From contig NZ_JADJNP010000004.1 in NCBI RefSeq assembly GCF_016714275.1, positions 711,477-775,476 of the forward strand: a stretch of DNA of 64,000 nucleotides, written 5' to 3'. The DNA is from Tessaracoccus sp. (GTDB lineage: Bacteria > Actinomycetota > Actinomycetes > Propionibacteriales > Propionibacteriaceae). Below the pieces are notes generated by a model. It worked only from the letters and a program-made list of their open reading frames with translations, was not told where the DNA came from and made no database searches. The stretch's first letter is position 1. Each line of letters opens with the position of its first letter. The translations under genes were made by a program, and so were the position numbers. This document shows, in pieces, positions 36,869 through 45,636 of the stretch.

Positions 36869-37202
36869 TCAGCCCGTGATCTGCTTCAGCCGGATCACTG
36901 CCTGCCCGACACCGCCGCCGAACGGGCCGTGGGAGTAGTCGAGCGGCTTCCCGTCCTGCAGGTAGGTTCCATCGGGGGAGGGTCCAGCGGTCCTTCGTCG
37001 AGGTCGCCGTCGAGGCGGGGGCGTAGATGTCGACCAGGGTGGTGAGCGGCTCGCGGTTCCCGGCAGCGTCCTGGCTGGACGCCGCGGGTCCCCAGCCGTA
37101 CACGTCGACCTCGACGGGCTCTCCCCACGCGTCCACGGCGCGGTTGTGGGAGTCGGTCGTCGGCTCGTACGGCTCTACCTCAAGCTTGTACAGGAGGTCC
37201 AT
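36869..37202 (-). CDS. Head-tail connector (stopper) protein, frameshifted
   Basis: About 111 residues over two frames. The ATG at 37202 with GAGGTGG upstream starts MDLLYKLEVEPYEPTTDS, and DVYGWGPAASSQDAAGNREP and DIYAPASTATSTKDRWTLP follow. One extra C in the CCCCC run near 36977 breaks the frame; without it the protein continues DGTYLQDGKPLDYSHGPFGG and ends RLKQITG at 36871. The length and the sequence DRWTLPDGTY fit actinophage stopper proteins. Confidence 0.72.
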
Positions 37203-37354
37203 GGAGCCACCTCGCTTTCGCTGGTTGGGATTCGCGGCCCGGGCAGGTAGCCCGCTGCAGGGGCGGTAAGGTGCGCAGGCCAGCGCGGCGTTACCCGCCA
37301 CGGCACCCCCAGTGCTCCTTCGCGCGGTCCAATGTCGGTACAGGCCGTTTCGCG

Positions 37355-37383
37355 CGTTGACCCGGGCCGCGAAAGATCAAGGG
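37355..37383 (+). promoter_or_regulatory. Promoter of the orphan plus-strand gene
   Basis: TTGACC (37355-37360), 17 nt and AGGGAT (37378-37383) lie 40 nt before the ATG at 37424, in a 220-nt interval between minus-strand head genes. No other gene would use it. Confidence 0.45.
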
Positions 37384-37423
37384 ATTGGACACGCCACGCA
37401 GCGGCGGCGCGTACCGTTGACGC

Positions 37424-37777
37424 ATGGGATTCAAGGACTGGCTTCTGAGCGGCCCCGCCGCCACCTACGGCGGCCTCATGGACAAGGTGCTGCTCTACAA
37501 CGACCGCATCGAATCAACACAGGGCAAGGAGCCCCTCGCCGGGGCAACTGCGCGCGTCGAGTCAGGCAGCGCCGCAGAGTCACATCTGACGCTCGGCGGC
37601 GTTCTCAAGCACGGCGCGTTCTCCGACAAGGCCCGCAAGACCACCGGCGGCGAGTCCTACCTCGTGATCGAAGGACCAGGGTTCTACTGGTCGATCGAGG
37701 TCGCCCGCGAGAACCGCAAGGCCGCCGTCGACTTCGCCGCCAAAGTCACCCAGGCCGCCAAGAAGGCCTCGGCCTAG
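37424..37777 (+). CDS. Orphan plus-strand gene (moron) inside the head operon
   Basis: A 117-residue protein of unrecognised family. It opens with a helix (MGFKDWLLSGPAATYGGLMD), continues with beta-like segments (ATARVESGSAAESHLTLGG, ESYLVIEGPGFYWSIEVA) and ends in a Lys/Ala helix. It is transcribed against all surrounding structural genes and has its own promoter, the definition of a moron, so it may be expressed in the lysogen. It ends overlapping the convergent connector gene by 4 nt. Role unknown; lysogen traits such as superinfection exclusion are possible but unproven. Confidence 0.7.
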   Translation: MGFKDWLLSGPAATYGGLMDKVLLYNDRIESTQGKEPLAGATARVESGSAAESHLTLGGVLKHGAFSDKARKTTGGESYLVIEGPGFYWSIEVARENRKAAVDFAAKVTQAAKKASA

Positions 37778-38229
37778 GGCATGCCAAGTTCGGCGCCGCA
37801 GTCGCAGTAGAGCGCGCCGAACGTGCGGGCGCACGTCTCACGGTGCCCCGTCCGGCCACCGCCCATGTCGATCGTGAACGGAGCCGGGCGACGCTTGCAG
37901 ATCTTCTGTAGCGCCTTGATTTCGGACGGCCAGAACAGGCCGCGACGGGAGCCCGAGTTGTCGAGGGTCTCGGACCGGCTAAACGCTCCTGCCGTCTCGG
38001 CGACGGTGACCTTCGCGCCGGTGCCGGCCTCGGCCCAGCGGACGATCGCGGAGACCAGGATCGCCTTCGCTGCGGAGCGCTGAACGTCGTCGAGTTCGCC
38101 ATCGAGGCAGGGGGCGGCGAGCACGGCTTGGGCCGTGGCCGCTTCGATCATCGCCTCAGCTTTCGCCGACTCAATGGTCGCGAACGGCGTCAGGTCGGAT
38201 GCCATGATCAGCATCGGCACATCAGCCAT
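37774..38229 (-). CDS. Head-tail connector/adaptor protein
   Basis: A 151-residue protein directly downstream of the capsid gene. It is mostly helical (ATIESAKAEAMIEAATAQAV, QRSAAKAILVSAIVRWAEAG) with EIKALQKICKRRPAPFTIDM near the end, the pattern of gp6/gp15-type adaptors in actinophages, plus a C-terminal Cys cluster (ETCARTFGALYCDCGAELG). The ATG at 38229 has GGAGGGGG upstream. The 3' end meets the orphan gene. Confidence 0.7.
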   Translation of the reverse strand: MADVPMLIMASDLTPFATIESAKAEAMIEAATAQAVLAAPCLDGELDDVQRSAAKAILVSAIVRWAEAGTGAKVTVAETAGAFSRSETLDNSGSRRGLFWPSEIKALQKICKRRPAPFTIDMGGGRTGHRETCARTFGALYCDCGAELGMP

Positions 38230-38244
38230 CGCCGCCCCCTCCAC

Positions 38245-38415
38245 TTACTTCTTGGTGCGCGCCCGCGCGGGACGCACCGGCTCGGCCTCGTCGGCGTCCT
38301 CGATGTCGTCGTTGCCCGGCTCGGCCTCGTCGGCGAGGGGCCAGCCGAGCCGCTCGGCCTTCTCGTCGGTAACCTCGACGATGGCCCCGGACTCAGGGTG
38401 GCGGAGCCTGGTCAC
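38245..38415 (-). CDS. Small hypothetical head protein
   Basis: A 56-residue protein beginning VTRLRHPESGAIVEVTDEKA and rich in Glu/Asp/Ala, ending RPARARTKK. The GTG overlaps the capsid stop (GTGA), implying coupled translation. Actinophages often carry such a short gene right after the capsid. The opening resembles the product of 36033-36212. Confidence 0.6.
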   Translation of the reverse strand: MTRLRHPESGAIVEVTDEKAERLGWPLADEAEPGNDDIEDADEAEPVRPARARTKK

Positions 38416-39302
38416 TCGATCACGACCTTGGCGAAGGCATCCAGGCTGGCGATGCCCCAGCCGTAGATGACCTCGGCACGGAACGCGACCTGGTTGTTAC
38501 GCTGGAGGTCACCGCCGCCGTCGGGGTCGCCATACTCGATGACCTTGAGGCCGATCTGCTTCTGGATGCCCCAGCGGATGCCGCCGAAGTCGCCGACGAA
38601 GCCCTTGATCTTGGTGGCCGTTGCGGCGACACCCACGGCGCCGACGGTGTTCGACACCGACGCGCGGTGGCCGTCGAGATCGGACACCTCCGTGTCGAGC
38701 TTGAAGTTCGGGTAGAGCTTCTGCTCGGAGTTGGTGCCGCGAACCGAGGAGAACGCGGACGCCCACGTCGGATCGAGCGCGACGTCCTTCGGGACGAACG
38801 AGTCGGCCAGCACGAGCGCGTCGGCGGCGTCGAGGTAGGTGTAGGCCTTGTTCGCGCCGAGCGTGACCACGTTCGTGGTCTGGGTGAGCGCCTCGGTCAT
38901 CGCAGCGACCGGCGCGCCGCCGGTCGGGTTGATGGCGTGGAAGACGCCGAAGTCCAGGGCGCGGGACAGCGCGGGCTGGATCAGCGCGAGGATGTCCTCG
39001 ACGACGCCGAGCTGGTGGTCCTCGTCGGCGTGCATGACCTCGTCGGTCCAGCGCACCGTCTTGTGGAACTTGAACGGCTTGACCGTCTTGATGGTCGGGG
39101 TGACGGTGGAGCCGCCCTTGTTGGCGCCCTCACCGACGTACTCGGCCTCGCCGATGTCGAACGTCATCGACTCGCCGGGACCGAACTTCATCGGGATCGC
39201 GCCCGACAACTGGGCGATCGTCGAGCCGCCCTTGACCTTGCCTAGCCACGGGTCGAAGATTTGCTTGGGGATCGTGAGAGATCCGGTGGTCAACGTGGGC
39301 AT
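38412..39302 (-). CDS. Major capsid protein (HK97-like fold)
   Basis: A 296-residue protein that builds the head shell. It starts MPTLTTGSLTIPKQIFDPWL; VKPFKFHKTVRWTDEVMHAD near residue 75-95 matches the strands preceding the spine helix, and IYGWGIASLDAFAKVVIE at the end matches the P-domain of actinophage capsids. The position after the scaffold-like gene and before connectors agrees. No extra delta domain, consistent with a separate scaffold. Confidence 0.88.
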   Translation of the reverse strand: MPTLTTGSLTIPKQIFDPWLGKVKGGSTIAQLSGAIPMKFGPGESMTFDIGEAEYVGEGANKGGSTVTPTIKTVKPFKFHKTVRWTDEVMHADEDHQLGVVEDILALIQPALSRALDFGVFHAINPTGGAPVAAMTEALTQTTNVVTLGANKAYTYLDAADALVLADSFVPKDVALDPTWASAFSSVRGTNSEQKLYPNFKLDTEVSDLDGHRASVSNTVGAVGVAATATKIKGFVGDFGGIRWGIQKQIGLKVIEYGDPDGGGDLQRNNQVAFRAEVIYGWGIASLDAFAKVVIE

Positions 39303-39317
39303 GAGGCCCTCCTTCGT

Positions 39318-39944
39318 TTAGTCCTTGTTGAAGAGCTGGTGCGCGAACGCGCGCAGCTCGGAGTTGCCGTCTCCGGCGGGGGGTGTTCCCTCGGTGCGCA
39401 CGTAGCCCTTGCGGGGCAGCAGCGACTTGAGCGTTTCGGCATGGGCGTCGATCTCAGCCTCCGTGGAGCCCTTGATCGCGTCGGCCGGGACGCCGGTCCT
39501 CGTGGCCGCCGCGTCAACCCAGCCCTTGACCTGCTCGGCGAGCGCCTCACGGTCCTTGCGGGTCTGCTCTGCGGCCTTCAGGTCGTCGCGTTCCTTCTCC
39601 GCAGCCAGCGCGCGGTCGAGCGCCTTCTGCAGGTCGGTCTTTGCTGCCTCCTGCGCCTGGTCGTACTCGCCGGCCTTGGCCTTGAGGGCGTCGTAGTCGG
39701 CGAACTTCGCGGCCGTCTTCCGGCGGGCCTCAGCGATGTGCGCGTTCAGCTCCGCCTGCGTGAAGGTCCGGCCACCGTCCTTCGGCGCGTCACTCCCGTC
39801 CTCGTCGCCGTCGGTTCCGCCGTCCTCGCCCTCCATCCGGTAGCCTCCGAAGAGGCCACGGTGGATGTTGAGGATCTGCGCGACGGCGTCCGGGGCGGTC
39901 ATGTCGACCAGGTCGGTTGCGGGCCGGTAGAAGGGCGCGTGCAT
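39318..39944 (-). CDS. Capsid scaffolding protein
   Basis: A 208-residue acidic protein with an N-terminal part (MHAPFYRPATDLVDMTAPDA), a Gly/Asp-rich linker and a long predicted coiled coil (LKAKAGEYDQAQEAAKTDLQ, RALAAEKERDDLKAAEQTRK), ending in RAFAHQLFNKD. Such a coiled coil just before the capsid gene is typical of scaffolds. GGAGG lies about 8 nt before the ATG at 39944. It is the first gene after a strong terminator. Confidence 0.85.
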   Translation of the reverse strand: MHAPFYRPATDLVDMTAPDAVAQILNIHRGLFGGYRMEGEDGGTDGDEDGSDAPKDGGRTFTQAELNAHIAEARRKTAAKFADYDALKAKAGEYDQAQEAAKTDLQKALDRALAAEKERDDLKAAEQTRKDREALAEQVKGWVDAAATRTGVPADAIKGSTEAEIDAHAETLKSLLPRKGYVRTEGTPPAGDGNSELRAFAHQLFNKD

Positions 39945-40040
39945 GAGGGGTGCCTCCAGTGAGTTGGGAGTGGGCCGGCGTGTCCCGTGGGTCACCTCGT
40001 CGCCGTCCGAGGTGCGGTGAGACGCCCGATTCAGGGCATG

Positions 40041-40069
40041 AAAAAACCCGCAAGGAGTCCTTGCGGGTT
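40041..40069 (-). terminator. Rho-independent terminator before the scaffold gene
   Basis: On the minus strand AACCCGCAAGG pairs perfectly with CCTTGCGGGTT around 3 nt and runs into TTTTTT. It closes the packaging/portal transcription unit; scaffold and capsid would need a promoter in 39945-40040 or readthrough. No obvious promoter was seen. Confidence 0.9.
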
Positions 40070-40086
40070 AGGTCAGATAGGCGCGG

Positions 40087-40320
40087 CTAGTCGGGCGGGT
40101 TGCCGTAGCGGTCTTGCAGCGCTTGCTGCATGCCGGTGATGTAGCCGCGGTTGTAGGCCATCGACTCGGTGCGCCGGTAGGCGTCCTTGCCGAGGTAGGA
40201 GTCGTGCTCGGGGGCGCGGCCACGGTTGGCCATCGCGTCGTCGTAGCCGGCCTGCCGGGCCTTGGCCATGACATGGGGTGGGGCGAAGGTCGCGTAGGCG
40301 GCGCGAGTGCGCTCGCTCAT
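40087..40320 (-). CDS. Small hypothetical head protein
   Basis: A 77-residue protein (MSERTRAAYATFAPPHVMAK...) rich in Arg, Tyr and Asp, ending QALQDRYGNPPD. The ATG overlaps the minor head protein stop (ATGA). No family recognised. Last gene before the terminator at 40041. Confidence 0.62.
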   Translation of the reverse strand: MSERTRAAYATFAPPHVMAKARQAGYDDAMANRGRAPEHDSYLGKDAYRRTESMAYNRGYITGMQQALQDRYGNPPD

Positions 40321-41636
40321 TGCAGCCATGTTCCGCTCCGCTTCTGGATACCATCGGTGTCGCCGCGGTGCATGGCCTGCCAGTCGGTCCAGGTCATGCG
40401 TCCGTGCTGGTCCCAGTATTCCAGCATCTCGGGTGAAGCCCAGGATCTCGCGGTCGATTCGTTGACGCTCCACAGGTCGCGGGAGGTGCGGCCTGCTGCC
40501 CTGGCCTGCGCGGTGAGCATGTGCCCGTTCGTGGCGTTCTCCGCGGCCAGATACTCGGTTTCGATGTGCGCCTCGTACTGCTCGCGCTGCTCGCGGCCTG
40601 TCGGAACCTGCTTTGTGGCTTTGCCTGTGGTTGCGGCGTACTGGGCCTCCAGCCAGCCCGACGAGCGCTCGTCGCCGAGCTGGTCGAGGAACCGGTCCTG
40701 CGTGCCGGGATCGGCCGTCGTGTACCAGTCGAAGATCTCGTCGCGGTACGGGTCTGCCATGTCGAGGCGGCGGCCGGCGGCGTTGTAGAAGCTGCTGTCG
40801 AGCAGCTCTCCGGCGCGCTCGGCTTCCTGCCAGTCCTCGCGGTCCATCGCGGCCTGCATCCGGTCCTCAAGCTGCTGCCTGGTGAGCGACTCAAGCGGCG
40901 CCGTAGCGGCCATCGCCTCTCGCATCCGGGGCAACACCGTCTCCGGCGTTAGCGGTAGCCCTTGGGCGCTCACGGCGGCCCCAGCGGTCTCGTACGCGTC
41001 GATCCAGCGCTGCTCCTGCGGCGTCGGCTCCCAGCCGTCCACGATCTCCGTCGCGACACAGCCGCAAAAGTCGTGGTACTTCCGCCCCGCCTTTGTCCAC
41101 AGCGCCGAGTCCCGGCTGGTATAGCCGTCATCGAGGAAGCCCCTCGTGGCGAGCATCGCGCAGAACGTGCACGGATCACCGTCGGGGACTCTGCGCCACT
41201 GTCGACCGGACGCCGCGGCGGAGCGGTCGACGGTGCGTCGTCCGCCCATCTTCGCGCCACGATCCGCCCACACCGCGGCCTTCTCGACGATCGCCTGCCG
41301 GTGCCCGGGGTCGTCGGTGCGACGTAGAGCCTCAGCGGTGGCATGAGCTCGGACGGTGGCCGCGTCGAGCGGAAAGGGAGCAGGTTCGGTGATCCCGGCG
41401 GCGTTCTGCGCGGACCGGATCTCGGCCAAGTGGCGGGCGGCCACTCCGCTGGATGCGTCGAAGCCGAGCTTCTCGGCGGCGATGAGCGCCAGCTCGAACT
41501 CGTCGACCGCGAGGTTCCCGGCTGCTAGTTCCTGGCCCAGTTCGAGGACGAGGGCGGCGGTTGATGCGCCGACGGACAGTTCCGCGCGGCGGTAGCGGTC
41601 CAGGAGTTCCCGGAGCTTTGCCGGGGCGAGGGTCAC
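40317..41636 (-). CDS. Minor head protein (MuF/VG15-like)
   Basis: A 439-residue protein. It starts MTLAPAKLRELLDRYRRAEL with helices typical of head-morphogenesis proteins that touch the portal. Residues about 145-190 hold the VG15-type pattern RRVPDGDPCTFCAMLATRGF ... YHDFCGCVA, with paired cysteines and histidine. The C-terminal half is helical and ends SGTWLQ. The GTG start is 3 nt past the portal stop (read through the frameshift), so the two are coupled. May be injected or act in head assembly. Confidence 0.82.
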   Translation of the reverse strand: MTLAPAKLRELLDRYRRAELSVGASTAALVLELGQELAAGNLAVDEFELALIAAEKLGFDASSGVAARHLAEIRSAQNAAGITEPAPFPLDAATVRAHATAEALRRTDDPGHRQAIVEKAAVWADRGAKMGGRRTVDRSAAASGRQWRRVPDGDPCTFCAMLATRGFLDDGYTSRDSALWTKAGRKYHDFCGCVATEIVDGWEPTPQEQRWIDAYETAGAAVSAQGLPLTPETVLPRMREAMAATAPLESLTRQQLEDRMQAAMDREDWQEAERAGELLDSSFYNAAGRRLDMADPYRDEIFDWYTTADPGTQDRFLDQLGDERSSGWLEAQYAATTGKATKQVPTGREQREQYEAHIETEYLAAENATNGHMLTAQARAAGRTSRDLWSVNESTARSWASPEMLEYWDQHGRMTWTDWQAMHRGDTDGIQKRSGTWLQ

Positions 41637-41639
41637 GGG

Positions 41640-43162
41640 TCAGCCCTCGAGCTTGGTTGCGTCCGCCTCGGGTAGCCGTAGGGACACGGGCACGGCGCCG
41701 GTGAACTCGACGCCGTCGAGACCGACCCTCTCAGCAGCAGAGGCGGGGGCGACGCCGGAGCGGATCAGGACGCCCATCGCGTCGGCCTTCGCCTTCACGT
41801 CGTCGCCCCCCCTGCCTGGCGGCTGAGTTCCCTGGCCATTCGGTCGATTGGGCTCTCGGTGGGCGCAGGGCGTTCCGCGCGGAGCCGCTCGACGAGAGCG
41901 TCGTCGAGTCCGAGCATCTCGACCGCGACATCGGTTTCAGCGATCCACGGCAGCGCGGAGACGGTCTTCGCGAGCCAGTCCGCGGCTTGCGCCTTCGAGG
42001 TATGCCGCGCGTCACGCCACACCGGGACCAGCCGCCGCATCTCCGCGGGGAGTTCGGTCTCGCCGGTCGCGATCCGCCACGCGTGCTGCTGGATACGGAT
42101 ATGCGCCCGGGCAAACCCGTCTTGCGTGTCCTCGGCCTCGGAGATCAGCTCCTCGCGGGACGCCAGGTACGAATCCGCCGACGTCGGGTTAGCTTGCACC
42201 GAGCCCACACCGAGCGACGACACGGGGATCTTCGCCTCGCCCGCGAAAAGCTGCGCCCACACCTCAAGCTGCGAGGTGTGCGGCTGCTGCGAGCCCTGGT
42301 CAATCTGCTTCAGCGTTGCACGCGCGTTGTCGGCGGCTTCGTCGTTGTCGGGGACCGCGAACATCGACGAAAGCAGGAGCTTCATGGCCGGGTTCTGGTC
42401 GAACAGAGACTGGTCCGGCCCGAACAGGGCCAGCAGTGGCGCGCCGTAGAAGTCGGCGGTGCCTTCGGAGCGAAGCATCGACCGGATAGCCGACTGCGTG
42501 AGCCGCATGATGGGCCGCGAGATCCTCGACGACCCGAACGGGCGCCCATCGCGCTCGCGGTAGACCAGCGGCTCGACGGGCACCGTGCCGTCAATCGTCG
42601 GCGTGCGGTCCTCGACGCGCTTGTCGATGACGACGACGGCCTCGCCAGGCACGTACAGGTTGAAGTCCTTCGGTGCGCCGGACGTGTCGTAGGCGGACAC
42701 CGACAGGAAGTTGTTCAAGCGGCGCGCCCGCGTGTTCCAATCACCGGTCCCGTGCAGCGCGTTCTGGCGGGTGATCAGCACGTCAGGCTCGCCCGCGCCG
42801 CCGCGGTGTGCGATGAGCCACGCCACGCCCAGTTCCAGCGCCGACAGTTGCGCAATGCGGGACTGCGCGACGTACTCCGTGTCGTCCAGGATCGCGTCAA
42901 GGCCGACGGCCTCGAGCTTTCCCCCGGGGATCGCGAAGCCAGTGAGCCGAACCCGCTGCGCGAGTGCCTCAACGGCCTTCGCGGGCCAGCCCAGCACCAG
43001 CCGCACCTCTCGAAGGTACGGCGGCACCGTCGGCGGCAACTTCGGCAGCTTCTTGCAGTCCATGTGACCCTTGCGGGTCTCGTTGCTAAGCCTGCGTGCC
43101 GCCAATGTCTTCGTGAGCAGGCCGACGGTCGCCTGCTCGGTGTCGGTGAGGCCGACAATCAT
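41640..43162 (-). CDS. Portal protein, frameshifted near the C-terminus
   Basis: About 507 residues. It starts at the ATG overlapping the terminase stop (ATGA). Typical Gp6-like portal segments are KLEAVGLDAILDDTEYVAQS, VYRERDGRPFGSSRISRPIM (a portal hallmark near the wing/stem), FYGAPLLALFG and GSVQANPTSADSYLASREEL. In the 0 frame it stops at 41795 after ARQAGGATT; one missing G in a GGGGGGG run near 41808 explains this, since the next frame continues DVKAKADAMGVLIRSGVAPA and ends DATKLEG at 41640, a normal portal C-terminus. Confidence 0.9.
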
Positions 43163-44634
43163 CCGGTCACCGCCCTCCAGCCGCTTCCGGACTTCTTGCT
43201 GGTCCTGCACTTCGTAGCCGCCGCCCACAGCGCGAGCGTCGCAGCATCCAGGGAGGTCACATCGCCGTCGCCTATGGCCTGCCAGCCCCAGCCGCCGGCC
43301 GTGCCGATCTTTCGTTTCGTTGCGACCGCGACCGCGGCATTCAGGCCCGCCTGGTTCGAGTGGGTGAGGGTGCCGTCGTTGATGGCGTCCTCGATCATGC
43401 TGTGCGCCGTCTGCACGTCCGACACTGTCGGCATCGTGAGGCGGCGGGACGGGACGCAGGCCTTCGTGAGCGCCTCGGCCATGGCCCCGACGCCCGACTT
43501 GCCGTCGATCACAGCCGCGCCCAAGCTGCGCCACTGCGCGGCGATCAGGTCCACCAGCAGTGCGTTGCCGACAACAGTTGGCCAGCAGCCAAGCGCCTCG
43601 ACATGCAGGTCGTCGTTGATGTCCCGACGGCACGCCGCCGCAGCGACGCGCTTCCCGTCGAGCGAGAACTTGACCCCGAGGGCCACAGGGCCGTCAGCGC
43701 CGACAAGTGTTCGTGTCACACGTGACGCCCACACGGTGCTGTCGATCGCCAGGGCCGGGCCGGTATTCTCATCCCAGATCCCGTAGCCCTCACGACGAAA
43801 CGACGCGGCGCCCAGGTTCTTCCACATCCGAAGGATCGCGGCGCGGGTCGTATGCGTCGGGAAAGACGGATTCGCTCGGGCGACCTGCATCCAATCGATC
43901 CGGTCTCGCGGAGCGTCGCGCCCTGCGGAGAACTCCACGAACAACATGTCCTCGGCGGTGCCGCTGAGCGCCTCGGCGCGGCGCCGGCGGAACACTTCTC
44001 CGGAGTCCGTTGGGCGCGGCGGGGTTCCGATGATGAAGAACAGCGGATTTGGCGCCCGGTTCTGCGTCGGGAGCATGTCGTCGAGTGCCTTCTCGGTGAG
44101 GCGCTGGCCCTCGTCGAACACGAGTAGGTCGACGCCCGCGAAGCCGAGCCCGAAACCCTGTTCGCGAGCCCCGAACAAGATCCTTGAGTCGTTCGCGAAG
44201 ACGATCTCGCCCTCGCCGTTGGCGACCCGCACCGCCTTCACGAACGGCGCGATCGCCTTCCGCCGGGCGAAACCCTGCATCGCACGCAGCGTTTCCTTCG
44301 TGGTCCGCAGCTGGTGCGATGTCCACAACGCCGTCATGCCCGGATTGATCAGGCACAGCGCGAAGATCAGCCCGCCAAGGAGGAACGTCTTGCCGACCTG
44401 TCGAGGGATCGACATCACGATCCCGCCAACACCAGCCGCATACAGCCCATCCGCGCGCTTCGCCAGCGCCAGCTTCCCGATGGCCTCTTGCCACCAGTCG
44501 AAGGTGATCGACAGCATCCTCAGACGCCGCTGCACCTCCGGGTAGGCGGTCGAGACAATGCCCTCCGGGTAGACAAGCGTCGCACGCTCAGAGAGCCGAG
44601 GGGTCGAACTCCTGGTCGGGGACGACGCCGCCAT
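43159..44634 (-). CDS. Terminase large subunit
   Basis: A 491-residue packaging motor. The N-terminal ATPase has MSIPRQVGKTFLL (Walker A variant) and LLVFDEGQRL (Walker B with catalytic Glu). TALWTSHQLRTTKETLRAM and FFIIGTPP are conserved coupling segments. The C-terminal nuclease part has AAVIDGKSGVGAMAEAL. ATG at 44634 with GGAGG upstream, overlapping TerS by 47 nt. Its stop overlaps the portal start. Confidence 0.92.
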   Translation of the reverse strand: MAASSPTRSSTPRLSERATLVYPEGIVSTAYPEVQRRLRMLSITFDWWQEAIGKLALAKRADGLYAAGVGGIVMSIPRQVGKTFLLGGLIFALCLINPGMTALWTSHQLRTTKETLRAMQGFARRKAIAPFVKAVRVANGEGEIVFANDSRILFGAREQGFGLGFAGVDLLVFDEGQRLTEKALDDMLPTQNRAPNPLFFIIGTPPRPTDSGEVFRRRRAEALSGTAEDMLFVEFSAGRDAPRDRIDWMQVARANPSFPTHTTRAAILRMWKNLGAASFRREGYGIWDENTGPALAIDSTVWASRVTRTLVGADGPVALGVKFSLDGKRVAAAACRRDINDDLHVEALGCWPTVVGNALLVDLIAAQWRSLGAAVIDGKSGVGAMAEALTKACVPSRRLTMPTVSDVQTAHSMIEDAINDGTLTHSNQAGLNAAVAVATKRKIGTAGGWGWQAIGDGDVTSLDAATLALWAAATKCRTSKKSGSGWRAVTG

Positions 44635-44827
44635 CGCCGCCCTCCTGACTCGAGATCGCCTCAAGCTCCTCGACCTCGCGCCCGACCTCCATCAATCGAC
44701 GCGACAGCGAGGCGAGATCACGGGCGGGAGTCTCGTCGGAGTTCACCGACCGGGCGAGGATCAGCCGCAGTGCCCGCAGTTCACCGAGCCGGTCGCCATC
44801 AGCGGCGGCGTCCACGATGCTCAACAT
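44588..44827 (-). CDS. Terminase small subunit-like protein
   Basis: A 79-residue helical, acidic protein (MLSIVDAAADGDRLGELRAL, SLSRRLMEVGREVEELEAI) just upstream of TerL and overlapping it. Length, charge and position fit the short TerS proteins of actinophages. DNA-binding residues are not obvious. Confidence 0.72.
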   Translation of the reverse strand: MLSIVDAAADGDRLGELRALRLILARSVNSDETPARDLASLSRRLMEVGREVEELEAISSQEGGDGGVVPDQEFDPSAL

Positions 44828-44928
44828 CCGACGACCCCCTTGGAAAAAGCGCGGGGAGAGAACAGCCCTTTGCTGGTGGGTGGCCTGGCCGAGGTCGGCG
44901 GGGGTCCCTGCCCCTGCTGCTTCGGCGG

Positions 44929-45302
44929 TCAGGCGAGGCTGTCGAACAGCCCGTCCCAGCAGTCGCTGAGTGGGTACGGGCTGGCGGTGGGCTCGTCGTC
45001 CGGGAGCGTGATGTTGTCGCTCTTGGCGAGGTTGCAGGCGCGGTGGGCGAGTGCGCAGTTTTCGCGGTCGTAGGGGCTGCCGCCGTGGGCTACGGGGGTG
45101 ATCTCGTCGACTTCGGCGCGCATCATGTGCGGGCTGCAGCCGGGGCAGGCGTCGTCGATGCAGCGGGTCCGTGTTCGCCCCATTGCATGGTGAGTGTTTT
45201 GTCGACTGGTCGGCCGCAGATGTGGCAGTTGTCCTCTTCGGCGAGGACTCGGCGGCGGATGCGGTCTCGACGGCTGCCGTTGGTGCGGCGCGGGTTGCTC
45301 AC
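44929..45302 (-). CDS. HNH endonuclease at the packaging locus, frameshifted
   Basis: About 124 residues over two frames. The GTG at 45302 starts SNPRRTNGSRRDRIRRRVLA, then EEDNCHICGRPVDKTL with the first Cys pair. A missing C near 45155 shifts the frame, after which CIDDACPGCSPHMMRAEVDE, ITPVAHGGSPYDRENCAL and AHRACNLAKSD supply the HNH core. HNH proteins next to terminase take part in cos cleavage and packaging in HK97-like phages. Confidence 0.8.
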
Positions 45303-45504
45303 AACGGTCTCCAAGCGTCGGCGCGATCGCGTACGGTGCTTCGCATCCGGGCCGCGAGTCCGGTATTCATGAGAGAGGTGCAGCGAATGGCTACTTGGGT
45401 TCTGACGATGGCACCGTGGTCTTCCTGGCGAATCTGGGGCTCCGGCGGTAGCACGTGAGGAGGGCGAGCCGGTGGACTACAGCTTCGGGGTCTAGAACGC
45501 ACGA

Positions 45505-45529
45505 AAGCCCCGAGCGTGGCTCAGGGCTT
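45505..45529 (-). terminator. Terminator of the early operon
   Basis: AAGCCCCGAGC (45505-45515) pairs with GCTCAGGGCTT (45519-45529) with one mismatch and is followed on the minus strand by TTCG. It lies 24 nt past the stop at 45553 and separates early from late genes. The rest of 45303-45552 shows no supported gene; a late promoter is expected here but was not identified. Confidence 0.7.
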
Positions 45530-45552
45530 GGGTTCTGGGTGTAGAGACACTT

Positions 45553-45636
45553 CTACTCCCAAATGAGAACATAGCGGTCGTTCACGCTCGGCGCAAGCCT
45601 GACGGTGGTGCGCTCGATGGTGGGCTCGTTGCTCAT
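45553..45636 (-). CDS. 27-residue small protein
   Basis: A very short gene (MSNEPTIERTTVRLAPSVND then RYVLIWE). Its ATG overlaps the upstream stop (ATGA) and AGGAG lies about 8 nt before it, which supports real translation. Last gene of the early operon. Function unknown. Confidence 0.5.
   Translation of the reverse strand: MSNEPTIERTTVRLAPSVNDRYVLIWE

Noticed and set aside
41795..41800. Portal stop at 41795 as the true C-terminus
   Set aside because: The next frame supplies a normal portal ending and couples to the following gene; the stop follows a G7 run.
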